64,000 nt of DNA, taken from Bradyrhizobium arachidis (GTDB lineage Bacteria; Pseudomonadota; Alphaproteobacteria; Rhizobiales; Xanthobacteraceae). Where the stretch lies: positions 3,410,001 to 3,474,000 of the forward strand of contig NZ_CP077970.1 of the NCBI RefSeq assembly GCF_024758505.1. Direction: 5' to 3'. Every line of letters starts with the position of its first letter. The first letter of the stretch is position 1. Shown in pieces: positions 43,153 through 51,843 of this stretch. The translations under genes and the position numbers were made by a program. Under the pieces are notes generated by a model. That model was not told the origin of the DNA, searched no databases, and saw nothing but the letters and a program-made list of their open reading frames with translations.

Positions 43153-44514
43153 TTACGAGAAGAACGCGATCTTCTCGACCTGGGTCATGCGGCGGATCGG
43201 CGCCAGCGGATCGTTGGCCGCAGTGCGCGGGGTCTTGAGCATGCCGCTGGCGAGGATGGTCGCGCCGAGCGAGGGCTCCGGGGCCGGCGCGGGCATGGGG
43301 ACCGGTGAGGGCATCGGAAGCGACGTCACCTGCGCTACCACGGGCTCGGGACGCTCCATCACTGCGGTCGCGGCTTCGGCGATGGCTTCGCGCAATTGCG
43401 CGATCGTTTCGGCCATCCCGGCTGAAACGGGCTCCGCGACAACAGGCTCTGCTGCGAATGGCTCCGCGGCGATCGGCTCTGCTGCGGCCGGCTCCTCCGC
43501 GACGGGCTCTTCCGCGACCGGTGCCTGAACCTCTGCTGCAACGTCGCTGAACTCGCCAATGATCTCGTCGAACTCCGGATCGGGCGCGGCCATCTCCATC
43601 GCGATCGCCGCGAGAACGGCTTCGTCCTCGGCCTCTGCTGCGGCATCGAGCTGAGGTTCATCGATGACCTCGGCGAGTGCGGCAGGTTCAGCGACATCCA
43701 CGTCGACAGCAATGGGGCTTTCCGCGACCTCGGCGATTTCAATCGCGCCGACGTTTTCGACGGCGGGGGCTTCCATCGTCTCGGCGACATCAGTTGCGGC
43801 GATCTCTGGCTCGGGCTCCACGGCGATTTCTTGCGCCGTCTCCGCAACGGCCGCAGGCGGTTCGCTCACCGCCATCTCCATCGCGATGTCCGCGGGCGGT
43901 GCTTCCGCAACGTCAGGCGCTTCCTGCGCCGGGGCGGGGGGAGGAGGTGCGGCCGGAGCCTGCCTGGCGGTGGCGCCGCCGCTGCCGGCCTGCTCGATCT
44001 GGTCCTTGAGCAGGTCGAAGGCGACCCTGAGCTCGACGCGCGGATCGATGGTGGTTACTTGCCCGCAGGCGCCCTCGATGGCCGCGAGCTGCGAATCAAT
44101 CAGGTCGCAGATTCGGCCGTCGGCGCCGATCTCGCGCCAGCGCCAGGAGATCTCCTTGATGATCCGCACGCCCCGCTGGATCGGCCCCAGGCTCGCTTCG
44201 ATCAAGCTCGGATCGAACGCTGCGCCTGCCAGAGTTTCGGCCTCACGCACGGCGCGGCGGATCGCGGCGAGCACCTCGGGCACGCGATCCTCGACGACCG
44301 GTTGACGCTGCGCCGCAAGGGTTTCCTCGATTTTGGCGACCGCGTCGAGCACCATCCTTGTGTCGGCGTTGCGGTTGCGCTTGGCGTATTCGCCGAGGAA
44401 CCAGCGGCCGCGCGCGGTCTCCATAAAGGCTTCGCGGATCGCGTCGTAATCCTGCTCGTTCGGCTCGGCCGCACGGGCGGACATCGGCGAGAGGGCGAAT
44501 GCTTCATTGGCCAT
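43153..44514 (-). CDS. uncharacterised protein with Ala/Glu/Pro-rich repeats
   Basis: 453 aa. The N-terminal 160 residues are ordered and include QDYDAIREAFMETARGRWFL and EYAKRNRNADTRMVLDAVAK, a motif I have seen in alphaproteobacterial proteins of unknown function, followed by a helical segment (IQRGVRIIKEISWRWREIGA). Residues about 200-390 are low complexity, with repeated Ala-Glu-Pro-Val/Ile units (PVAEEPVAEEPAAAEPIAAE and similar). The last 30 residues (LKTPRTAANDPLAPIRRMTQ) look conserved again. ATG 44514 is preferred. It is divergent from an MFS permease. I do not assign a function. Confidence 0.7.
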   Translation of the reverse strand: MANEAFALSPMSARAAEPNEQDYDAIREAFMETARGRWFLGEYAKRNRNADTRMVLDAVAKIEETLAAQRQPVVEDRVPEVLAAIRRAVREAETLAGAAFDPSLIEASLGPIQRGVRIIKEISWRWREIGADGRICDLIDSQLAAIEGACGQVTTIDPRVELRVAFDLLKDQIEQAGSGGATARQAPAAPPPPAPAQEAPDVAEAPPADIAMEMAVSEPPAAVAETAQEIAVEPEPEIAATDVAETMEAPAVENVGAIEIAEVAESPIAVDVDVAEPAALAEVIDEPQLDAAAEAEDEAVLAAIAMEMAAPDPEFDEIIGEFSDVAAEVQAPVAEEPVAEEPAAAEPIAAEPFAAEPVVAEPVSAGMAETIAQLREAIAEAATAVMERPEPVVAQVTSLPMPSPVPMPAPAPEPSLGATILASGMLKTPRTAANDPLAPIRRMTQVEKIAFFS

Positions 44515-44589
44515 GGCAATCTCGTCGCGCAAATCAGTGCGCGTTACTGTAACGATCACCACGATATCGACCGAATCGCAATTGAATTG

Positions 44590-45789
44590 ATGCCGCCCGA
44601 ATCACAAATCCCCACAGCATCTGCGTCGCAAGGCCGGCGATTCGCGATTCGGCTGGCGCTGTTCTACTCGACATCGTTCGGACTCCTCGGCACGCACCTG
44701 CCGTTCTTCCCGGTCTGGCTCAAGGCCGTCGGCATCGATCCCGGCTGGATCGGGATCATCTGCGCCGTGCCAGCGGTGACGCGCTTCACCTCGCTGCCCT
44801 TCGTGACCGCCGCGGCTGAACGCCGCCACGCGTTGCGCGCTGCCATGATCATCTCCGCCTTTGCCGCGGCACTCGGCTTCGCGCTGCTCGGCACGCAGCA
44901 TCAGCCGATAGCGGTGCTGCTGCTCTATATCGTCACCTGCGGGTTCTGGACGCCGCTGATGCCGCTGACGGATGCCTATGCGCTGCGCGGCGTCGCCCGT
45001 TACGGACTCAGCTACGGCCCGCTGCGGCTGTGGGGATCGGTCGCCTTCATCGTCTGCGCGCTCGCTTGCGGGCTCGCGGTCGATGTGATCACGGCGCGCG
45101 CATTGATCTGGGTGATTGCATCGCTCGCGACGCTGTCGGCATTCACCGGTCTCCTGCTCCGGCCGCTCGACGATGTCAGGCGAAAGACCGCGGTGGTGCA
45201 GGGCGGCAAGCGCCTGCTGCGCGATGCGAACTTTGTTGCGATCATCGTTTCGGCGGCGCTGATCCAGTGCAGCCACGTCGCCTACTACACCTTCGCCTCG
45301 ATCAACTGGCAGGCGCATGGTCTCAGCGGGCTGACGATCGCTGGACTCTGGGCGCTCGGCGTATTCGCCGAAATCATCGTGTTCGCGGTGTCGCCGCGGC
45401 TGTCGCTGCATCCGTGGCTGCTCGTGGTGATCGGTGGTGCCAGCGCGGTCGTGCGCTGGTCAGTCACGGCGAACGAGCCGCAGCTTGCCGTGCTCGCGAT
45501 CGTTCAGCTCGGGCACGGCCTCACCTTCGGACTCACGCAGATCGGCGTCATGAACCTCCTGGTGCATCACGTGCCGTCGCACCAGATGGCGCGCGGGCAG
45601 GGCTATTACGCTGCTACCGCCGGCCTGTTGAGCTCGACGACGTCGATCATCTCGGGTGCGATCTACGCCCGCTATGGCGAGGGTCTCTACTACGTGATGG
45701 CCGCGATGGCCGGCACCGGCGCGCTGCTGATGTGGTCGATGCGGCACCGGCTGACCGCTCAGCCCCAGAGCGCGGCCTCCGGCGGATAG
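44590..45789 (+). CDS. major facilitator superfamily permease (MFS_1-like, HcaT/NupG-type)
   Basis: A 399-aa protein with 12 predicted helices. It opens with RLALFYSTSFGLLGTHLPFF, has a WIGIICAVPAVTRFTSLPFV segment, YGLSYGPLRLWGSVAFI at the middle (the family's RLWGSxxF motif) and a C-terminal VHHVPSHQMARGQGYYAA. These identify the MFS_1_like group that includes 3-phenylpropionate (HcaT) and nucleoside transporters. Substrate unknown. Its end overlaps the convergent dipeptide epimerase by 31 bp. Confidence 0.87.
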   Translation: MPPESQIPTASASQGRRFAIRLALFYSTSFGLLGTHLPFFPVWLKAVGIDPGWIGIICAVPAVTRFTSLPFVTAAAERRHALRAAMIISAFAAALGFALLGTQHQPIAVLLLYIVTCGFWTPLMPLTDAYALRGVARYGLSYGPLRLWGSVAFIVCALACGLAVDVITARALIWVIASLATLSAFTGLLLRPLDDVRRKTAVVQGGKRLLRDANFVAIIVSAALIQCSHVAYYTFASINWQAHGLSGLTIAGLWALGVFAEIIVFAVSPRLSLHPWLLVVIGGASAVVRWSVTANEPQLAVLAIVQLGHGLTFGLTQIGVMNLLVHHVPSHQMARGQGYYAATAGLLSSTTSIISGAIYARYGEGLYYVMAAMAGTGALLMWSMRHRLTAQPQSAASGG

Positions 45790-46754
45790 ACCAGGCTGCC
45801 GTCGTAGCGCAGGGCGTTGTCGCGGTCGCGCTTGAGCAGCAGCGGGCCGTCGAGATCGACGAAGCGGGCCTGCGGAGTCAGCAGCATCGCAGGCGCCATC
45901 GATAGCGAGGTCGCCACCATGCAGCCGACCATGATCTCGAAGCCGAGCATCTGTGCCGCATCCGCCATTGCGAGCGCCTCGGTGAGGCCGCCGGTCTTGT
46001 CGAGCTTGATGTTCACGGCGTCGTAGCGGTCGCGCAAAGGCGCGAGCGAGGTGCGGTCGTGAACGCTCTCGTCGGCGCAGACGGCGAGCGGGCGCTTGAT
46101 GCGGGCGAGCGCCGCATCCCGCCCGGCCGGCAGCGGCTGCTCGACCAGGGTGACGCCGGCTTGGGCGCAGGCGAACAGGTTCTGTTCGAGATTGGCGTCG
46201 GTCCAGGCCTCGTTGGCATCGACGATCAGCTCCGATTCGGGGGCGGCCTTGCGGACGGCTGCGATCCGTTCGGCATCGCCATCGCCGCCGAGCTTGATCT
46301 TGAGGAGCGCGCGCCGTGCCGCCTTGGCGGTCGCGGCCGCCATCGCCTCGGGGGTACCCAATGAGATGGTGTAGGCGGTGGTCCGCTCCCCCGGGACGGG
46401 ACGGTCGAGCAGGTTCCAGGCACGCAACCCGGCCTGCTTGGCCTCAAGGTCGATCAGGGCGCAGTCCAGGGCGTTGCGGGCCGCGCCCGGCGGCATTGCT
46501 GCCTGGAGGGCCTGCCGGTTGAGGCCACTCGCAATCGCCCCCTGCATGGCCTCAATGGCCGCAAGCGCAGCTTCCGGGGTCTCGCCATAACGCGGATAGG
46601 GCACGCATTCGCCCCGGCCGATGAGGCCTGTGCGGCTGATCTCGGCCACGACGGTCACGGCCTCGGTCTTGGCGCCCCGGCTGATGGTAAAATGACCCGC
46701 GATGGGGAAGCGCTCGATTCGCGCAGTCAACATTGGAAGTTTGGGCGAAGTCAT
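45759..46754 (-). CDS. dipeptide epimerase (L-Ala-D/L-Glu epimerase-like), enolase superfamily
   Basis: A 331-aa enolase-superfamily enzyme of the muconate-lactonising subgroup. It has GRGECVPYPRYGETPEAALA at the N-terminus, LKIKLGG (Lys-x-Lys), metal ligands in IVDANEAW, VEQPLP and CADES, and a second catalytic Lys in NIKLDKTGGL. This pattern fits Ala-Glu epimerases of murein peptide recycling (YcjG). Broader dipeptide specificity is common and cannot be read from sequence. Overlapping the MFS gene tail-to-tail may reflect linked transport and use of peptides. Confidence 0.88.
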   Translation of the reverse strand: MTSPKLPMLTARIERFPIAGHFTISRGAKTEAVTVVAEISRTGLIGRGECVPYPRYGETPEAALAAIEAMQGAIASGLNRQALQAAMPPGAARNALDCALIDLEAKQAGLRAWNLLDRPVPGERTTAYTISLGTPEAMAAATAKAARRALLKIKLGGDGDAERIAAVRKAAPESELIVDANEAWTDANLEQNLFACAQAGVTLVEQPLPAGRDAALARIKRPLAVCADESVHDRTSLAPLRDRYDAVNIKLDKTGGLTEALAMADAAQMLGFEIMVGCMVATSLSMAPAMLLTPQARFVDLDGPLLLKRDRDNALRYDGSLVYPPEAALWG

Positions 46755-46897
46755 TTAAAACTCTGGCAATTTCGAACCGGTACGTTGCCTCGTGCAACTA
46801 ACTATGACGGGTTGGGGATACCTTCTTCAAGGTAAGGGCGCGTGCGCAACCATCACTTTTCCGCTGCTTCATATGCCGCTTCAGGGGAGCGCGCATT

Positions 46898-48031
46898 TTG
46901 AGCGGCGATCCGAAACTCGAGCGGATTGCCAAGGGCAATGCGCTTGCATTGTGTGCGACCGGGGCCTGGACCGCGAGCTTCGCGCCCAGTCTCGAGCGCA
47001 TCGTGGCGGATGCCGAAAAGCTCGCTGGCAGCCGGCAGAACATCTTCATCGACGTCTCCGAGGTTTCCAAGCTCGACACCTTCGGCGCCTGGCTGATCGA
47101 GCGGCTGCGCCGCAGCCTCACCCAAGGCAGCGTCGAGGCGCAGATCGCAGGTCTCTCGGCGAATTATTCCAGCCTCGTGGACGAGGTCCGGCGTGTGAAG
47201 GCCACGCCGGTGATCGACAGCAGCACGGTCACCATATCAGGCATGCTGGAGCAGATCGGCCGCGCGGTGGCGGGCGTTGCCGGCACGGTGACGAGCCTGG
47301 TCGACATGCTCGGCGCGGTGCTGGCCGCGGGCGGCCGCGTGCTGATCCATCCGCGCTCGTTCCGCCTGACCTCGACCGTGCATCACCTCGAACAGGTGTG
47401 CTGGCGCGCGGTGCCGATCGTCGTGCTCATCACCTTCCTGATCGGCTGCATCATCTCGCAGCAGGGCATATTCCACTTCCGCAAATTCGGCGCCGACATT
47501 TTTGTGGTCGACATGCTCGGTGTGCTGGTGCTGCGCGAGATCGGCGTGCTCCTGGTCGCCATCATGGTCGCGGGCCGCTCAGGCAGCGCCTACACTGCCG
47601 AGCTCGGCTCGATGAAGATGCGCGAGGAGATCGACGCGCTGCGCACCATGGGCTTTGACCCGATCGAGGTGCTGGTGCTGCCGCGCATGCTGGCGCTAGT
47701 GCTGGCCCTGCCGATCCTCGCCTTCCTCGGCGCGATGGCCGCGCTCTATGGCGGCGGGCTCGTCGCCTGGCTCTATGGCGGCGTCGATCCCGAGGCCTTC
47801 CTGCTCCGCCTGCGTGATGCGATCTCGATCGATCATTTCATCGTCGGCATCGTGAAGGCCCCGGTGATGGCGGCGGTGATCGGCATCGTCGCCTGCGTCG
47901 AGGGCCTCGCCGTGCAGGGCAGCGCGGAATCGCTCGGACAGCACACGACGTCCTCGGTGGTGAAGGGCATCTTCTTCGTCATCGTCATGGACGGCGTGTT
48001 CGCGATCTTCTTTGCGTCGATCGGAATGTGA
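46898..48031 (+). CDS. mlaE: MlaE-type ABC permease with fused STAS (MlaB) domain
   Basis: 377 aa. Residues 1-105 form a STAS domain like MlaB (FIDVSEVSKLDTFGAWLIER). Residues 140-377 are the MlaE permease, with the family signature VAGRSGSAYTAELGSMKMREEID (broken here for description: GRSGSAYTAEL then MKMREEIDALRTMG). The Mla system moves glycerophospholipids between the membranes to maintain outer-membrane asymmetry. TTG 46898 is the probable start, behind AGGGGAG. It is the first gene of a tight mlaE-mlaF-mlaD operon. Periplasmic MlaC is not nearby. Confidence 0.9.
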   Translation: MSGDPKLERIAKGNALALCATGAWTASFAPSLERIVADAEKLAGSRQNIFIDVSEVSKLDTFGAWLIERLRRSLTQGSVEAQIAGLSANYSSLVDEVRRVKATPVIDSSTVTISGMLEQIGRAVAGVAGTVTSLVDMLGAVLAAGGRVLIHPRSFRLTSTVHHLEQVCWRAVPIVVLITFLIGCIISQQGIFHFRKFGADIFVVDMLGVLVLREIGVLLVAIMVAGRSGSAYTAELGSMKMREEIDALRTMGFDPIEVLVLPRMLALVLALPILAFLGAMAALYGGGLVAWLYGGVDPEAFLLRLRDAISIDHFIVGIVKAPVMAAVIGIVACVEGLAVQGSAESLGQHTTSSVVKGIFFVIVMDGVFAIFFASIGM

Positions 48032-48033
48032 CG

Positions 48034-48804
48034 ATGGCTGGCGAAATCCAAAATCCCATCATCCGCGTCCGCGACATCACCGTGCAGTTCGGTTCGACGC
48101 GCGTGCTCGACGGCCTCAACCTCGACGTCAAGCGCGGCGAGATCCTTGGTTTCGTCGGCCCGTCAGGCGCCGGCAAATCCGTGCTGACGCGCACCATCAT
48201 CGGTCTGGTGCCGAAGGTTGCCGGCCGCATCGAAGTGTTCGGCGTCGACCTCGATGCATCTGACTCCTCGCAGCGCCGCGGCGTGGAGCGGCGCTGGGGC
48301 GTGCTGTTCCAGCAGGGCGCGCTGTTCTCCTCGCTCACCGTGCGGCAGAACATCCAGTTTCCGATGCGCGAATATCTCAACGTCACGCAGCGCCTGATGG
48401 ACGAGATCACCATGGCCAAGCTCGCCATGGTCGGTCTCAAGCCGGAGGTTGCCGAGCGGTTTCCCTCGGAGCTGTCGGGCGGCATGATCAAGCGCGTGGC
48501 GCTGGCACGCGCGCTCGCGCTCGACCCCGATCTCGTCTTCCTGGACGAGCCGACCTCGGGCCTCGACCCGATCGGCGCGGGCGACTTCGACGAGCTGGTC
48601 AGGACCCTCCAGCGCACTTTGGGCCTGACCGTTTTCATGGTAACCCACGACCTCGACAGTCTCTACACAGCTTGCGACCGCATCGCCGTTTTAGGGAACG
48701 GTAAGATCATTGCTGCAGGGTCGATCGCCGACATGCAGGCCTCGCAGCATCCCTGGTTGAGGCAGTATTTCCATGGCAAGCGCGCCCGCGCGGTCATGAG
48801 CTGA
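48034..48804 (+). CDS. mlaF: Mla phospholipid transport ATP-binding protein
   Basis: A 256-aa ABC ATPase: Walker A FVGPSGAGKSVLTRTII, Q-loop WGVLFQQGALFSSL, signature LSGGMIKRVALARALAL and Walker B LVFLDEPTSGLDPIGAG, followed by VTHDLDSL. GMIKR in place of GQ(Q/R)QR is characteristic of MlaF. GTG 48028 overlapping the mlaE stop is an alternative start, two codons longer. Co-transcribed with mlaE and mlaD. Confidence 0.93.
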   Translation: MAGEIQNPIIRVRDITVQFGSTRVLDGLNLDVKRGEILGFVGPSGAGKSVLTRTIIGLVPKVAGRIEVFGVDLDASDSSQRRGVERRWGVLFQQGALFSSLTVRQNIQFPMREYLNVTQRLMDEITMAKLAMVGLKPEVAERFPSELSGGMIKRVALARALALDPDLVFLDEPTSGLDPIGAGDFDELVRTLQRTLGLTVFMVTHDLDSLYTACDRIAVLGNGKIIAAGSIADMQASQHPWLRQYFHGKRARAVMS

Positions 48805-48821
48805 TGTAGCCGGAGCACCTG

Positions 48822-49703
48822 ATGGAAACGCGGGCAAACTACGTGCTGATTGGATCGTTCACGCTGGCGGTGATCGCCGCGGCGATCGGCTTCGTGCTGT
48901 GGTTCCAGTCGCTCCACACCACCAAGCAGCGCAGCCCGCTGCGGGTCGTGTTCGAGGGGCCGGCGGCAGGCCTCCGCAACGGCGGCAGTGTCAACTTCAA
49001 CGGTATCAGGGTAGGCGAAGTGGTCTCGGTGAAGCTGGACAATCCGCGTCGGGTTGTCGCGCTCGCCATGATCGAGAACAAGGCACCGATCCGCAAGGAC
49101 ACCCTGGTCGGCCTCGAATTCCAGGGCCTGACCGGCGTCGCCGCGATCTCGCTCAAGGGGGGCGAGGAGGCCGCACCGCCGCCGCCGCTGGACGAGGACG
49201 GCATCCCGATCCTCACCGCCGATCCGACCAAGCTTCAGGACGTCACCGAGGCGATCCGCGGCACGCTGCACAACATCAACAAGCTCGTCGCCGACAATCA
49301 GGAGTCGGTGAAGAACTCGCTGAAGAATCTCGAGACCTTCACGACGTCGCTGGCGCGCAATTCCGAGCGCATCGACGCCGTGATGGCCAAGGTCGACGGC
49401 GTGATCCTCAAGGCCGACAATCTCATGCTCGGCCTCAACACGCTCGCCGGCGGCAAGGACGGTGGCGAGCTGTTCCAGGCCGTGAAGTCGATCCGCGAGC
49501 TGGCCGACGATTTTGACAAGCGCTCGGGTGCGCTGATGGCCGACGGCCGTCGCACCCTCGGCGACATCAGCCGCGCCGTGAACAATTTTGACCGCAACCC
49601 GACCCGCGTGCTGTTCGGCGCGAGCAACAGCTCGCAACCGGCGGCCGCGCCGGCCGAGCCGCCGAAGCCGGCGCCCGCCGCCGCCAGCGGCAGGCGGCAA
49701 TAG
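48822..49703 (+). CDS. mlaD: MCE-domain lipid-binding protein, MlaD-like
   Basis: 293 aa. One N-terminal transmembrane helix (LIGSFTLAVIAAAIGFVLWF), then an MCE domain (residues about 40-120) with LRVVFEGPAAGLRNGGSVNF and GLEFQGLTGVAAISLKGG. A long helical region (ITKxx-type, LVADNQESVKNSLKNLETF) and a Pro/Ala-rich C-terminus follow. MlaD hexamers form the periplasmic collar of the transporter. It is longer than E. coli MlaD (about 180 aa), as in other alphaproteobacteria. Last gene of the mla operon. Confidence 0.92.
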   Translation: METRANYVLIGSFTLAVIAAAIGFVLWFQSLHTTKQRSPLRVVFEGPAAGLRNGGSVNFNGIRVGEVVSVKLDNPRRVVALAMIENKAPIRKDTLVGLEFQGLTGVAAISLKGGEEAAPPPPLDEDGIPILTADPTKLQDVTEAIRGTLHNINKLVADNQESVKNSLKNLETFTTSLARNSERIDAVMAKVDGVILKADNLMLGLNTLAGGKDGGELFQAVKSIRELADDFDKRSGALMADGRRTLGDISRAVNNFDRNPTRVLFGASNSSQPAAAPAEPPKPAPAAASGRRQ

Positions 49704-49945
49704 CGGTCGCACGCCTCACGGCCATTTCCTCGCGTTAGTCGAATGCAGCAACACCGCCATTGATTTTGGCGGTGACTGCACGCATGAGCCGCGCTGATCC
49801 CGCGCATCGCGAGCCCTCGCGATACGAAAGTATGGGGGGTGGCCGAGCCAAGGTAGGGGGAGGGGCTCGCAGCCGATCTCGGTTATATCGCGCGCAAGTC
49901 GCGCTCGAAGAAAGGCGCGTCGTTTCCACTCACAGGGAGGAAAGC

Positions 49946-50122
49946 GTGATACGCCTTTTGCTGCTGCTGCCGTTCATCGGCCTGATGATCGTGCCGTTCT
50001 ACAATGTGAGGGAGCCCTATCTGTTCGGCTTCCCGTTCTTCTATTGGTATCAGCTCGCCTGGGTGCCGCTGACCTCGCTTCTGACTTTCATCGTCTACAG
50101 GAGCGTGCGTCATGCTGACTGA
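49946..50122 (+). CDS. DUF3311 small membrane protein
   Basis: 58 aa with two transmembrane helices (LLLLLPFIGLMIVPFYN and WVPLTSLLTFIVYR) joined by a short loop containing EPYLFGFPFFYWYQ, the DUF3311 signature. GTG 49946 sits behind a strong AGGGAGGAAA. It overlaps the symporter gene by 11 bp. DUF3311 proteins commonly accompany sodium:solute symporters of the MctP type, as YhdT-like proteins accompany PanF, and are presumed accessory subunits. Confidence 0.85.
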   Translation: MIRLLLLLPFIGLMIVPFYNVREPYLFGFPFFYWYQLAWVPLTSLLTFIVYRSVRHAD

Positions 50123-51602
50123 CGTCGACAACGCCGCTTTCGCGGTCTTCATCGCGCTGTTCGTTCTCGTCACCGGGATGGGCTTCGTCGCAGCGCGCTG
50201 GCGCAAGCCGGAGACGCTCGCCCATCTCGACGAGTGGGGTCTCGGTGGTCGCAAGTTCGGAACGTGGATCACCTGGTTTCTGGTCGGCGGCGATTTCTAC
50301 ACCGCCTATACGGTGATCGCCGTCCCGGCGCTGGTCTATGCCGTCGGCGCCTACGGCTTCTTCGCGCTGCCCTACACGATCATCGTCTATCCCTTCGTGT
50401 TCGCGGTGATGCCGGTGCTGTGGAAGATCGCCAGGGACCGCGGTCACGTCACCGCCGGCGACGTGGTTCGCGGCAGCTACGGCTCGCGCGGCCTCGAGCT
50501 CGCGGTCGCAGCCACCGGCGTGCTCGCGACCATGCCCTACATCGCGCTGCAACTGATCGGCATGGAGGTGGCGATCAAGGCGCTCGGCCTGCATGGCGAG
50601 GTGCCGCTCGTCCTGGCGTTCCTGGTGCTCGCGCTCTACACCTATTCGTCGGGCTTGCGTGCGCCGGCCCTGATCGCCTTCGTCAAGGACATCATGATCT
50701 ACATCGTGGTGATTGCCGCGATCGCGATCGTGCCGTCCAAGCTCGGCGGCTACGGCGCGATCTTCACGGCGGCGGATGCTGCATTCGCGGCCAAGGGTTC
50801 TGGCGGCGTGCTGCTGTCTCCGGCGCAGATCTTCCCCTATGCCTCGCTGGCGCTCGGGTCGGCGCTCGCCGCGTTCATGTATCCGCATACGCTGACCGGC
50901 ATCTTCGCGTCTTCCGGCGGCAACACGATCCGCAAGAACGCGGTGCTGCTGCCGGCCTATACACTGCTGCTCGGCCTGCTCGCGCTGCTCGGCTACATGG
51001 GGCACGCGGCGGGGCTCAAGCTCGCCAGCAACAACGACGTGGTGCCGGCGTTGTTCAAGACGCTGTTTCCGAGCTGGTTCGCCGGCTTCGCCTTCGCCGC
51101 GATCGCGATCGGCGCCCTGGTGCCGGCCGCCGTCATGAGCATCGGCGCGGCCAATTTGTTCACCCGCAATTTCTGGAAGGTGTGGATCGATCCCGCCGTG
51201 ACGCCGGCGGGCGAGGCCAAGGTCGCCAAGATCACCTCGATGCTGGTGAAGGTGGGCGCGCTGCTCGCGATCCTGCTGATGCCGACGCAGTTCGCGCTCG
51301 ACCTGCAACTGCTCGGGGGGCTCTGGATCCTGCAGACCCTGCCGGCGCTGGTGTTCGGCCTCTACTTCAACTGGTTCTCCAGCACGCCATTGCTGATCGG
51401 TTGGGCCTGCGGCCTTGCGGGCGGATCGTGGCTCGCCTGGTCGGACGGTTTGAAGCCGCTGCACAGCATCGACTTCGGCGCCGGTCCGGTTGCGATCTAT
51501 ACCGGGCTCCTGGCGCTGGCGCTCAATATCGTCGTCGCGGTCGCCGTCAACCTGCTGCTCAAGGGCCTGCCCCAGGGCCGGCTGTCGCGCGAAGCTGCCT
51601 GA
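50112..51602 (+). CDS. mctP: sodium:solute symporter, MctP-like monocarboxylate permease
   Basis: A 496-aa SSS-family protein with 13 predicted helices. It begins AAFAVFIALFVLVTGMGFV, has LDEWGLGGRKFGTWITWFLV, GGDFYTAYTVIAVPALVY, and FAFAAIAIGALVPAAVMSIG (the family's Na+-binding helix 8). The Asp/Gly-rich first segment and DUF3311 partner match rhizobial MctP, which imports lactate, pyruvate, propionate and alanine. Exact substrates need testing. A symporter-type sensor kinase gene follows. Confidence 0.87.
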   Translation: MLTDVDNAAFAVFIALFVLVTGMGFVAARWRKPETLAHLDEWGLGGRKFGTWITWFLVGGDFYTAYTVIAVPALVYAVGAYGFFALPYTIIVYPFVFAVMPVLWKIARDRGHVTAGDVVRGSYGSRGLELAVAATGVLATMPYIALQLIGMEVAIKALGLHGEVPLVLAFLVLALYTYSSGLRAPALIAFVKDIMIYIVVIAAIAIVPSKLGGYGAIFTAADAAFAAKGSGGVLLSPAQIFPYASLALGSALAAFMYPHTLTGIFASSGGNTIRKNAVLLPAYTLLLGLLALLGYMGHAAGLKLASNNDVVPALFKTLFPSWFAGFAFAAIAIGALVPAAVMSIGAANLFTRNFWKVWIDPAVTPAGEAKVAKITSMLVKVGALLAILLMPTQFALDLQLLGGLWILQTLPALVFGLYFNWFSSTPLLIGWACGLAGGSWLAWSDGLKPLHSIDFGAGPVAIYTGLLALALNIVVAVAVNLLLKGLPQGRLSREAA

Positions 51603-51685
51603 TCGGCTAGCCGGGGATTGATCGAGGTCCGTCGGCCCGGGGTTCCCCGGACTTGATTGGGCCTCGATCGAGCTAAAAAAGGCTC

Positions 51686-51789
51686 AGTAGCTTCCGTTCC
51701 GGTAGAATCGGAACGGAAGCTCCTAGATTCTTGTTTTGACGCGTTTTCTTGACGCGAACCGGTGTCCACTTCGCTGGAAAACGCTCTAG
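51686..51789 (+). repeat. dispersed repeat family A, copy 4 (hairpin plus core)
   Basis: Hairpin AGCTTCCGTTCCGGTAG / GAATCGGAACGGAAGCT followed by the core (TTGACGCGTTTTCTTGACGC, GAACCGGTGTCCACTTCGCT, GAAAACGCTCTAG). It lies between mctP and the hybrid kinase; its hairpin could act in transcript ending or processing. Confidence 0.9.
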
Positions 51790-51843
51790 TATCCGGCGCT
51801 CTCCGGCCCGGGGGATTATCCCAGGCCGGAGAGCCGGTCTCGG

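Noticed and set aside
49752..49774. Terminator after mlaD
   Set aside because: CACCGCCA/TGGCGGTG can pair, but no T-tract follows, so it is not annotated as a terminator.
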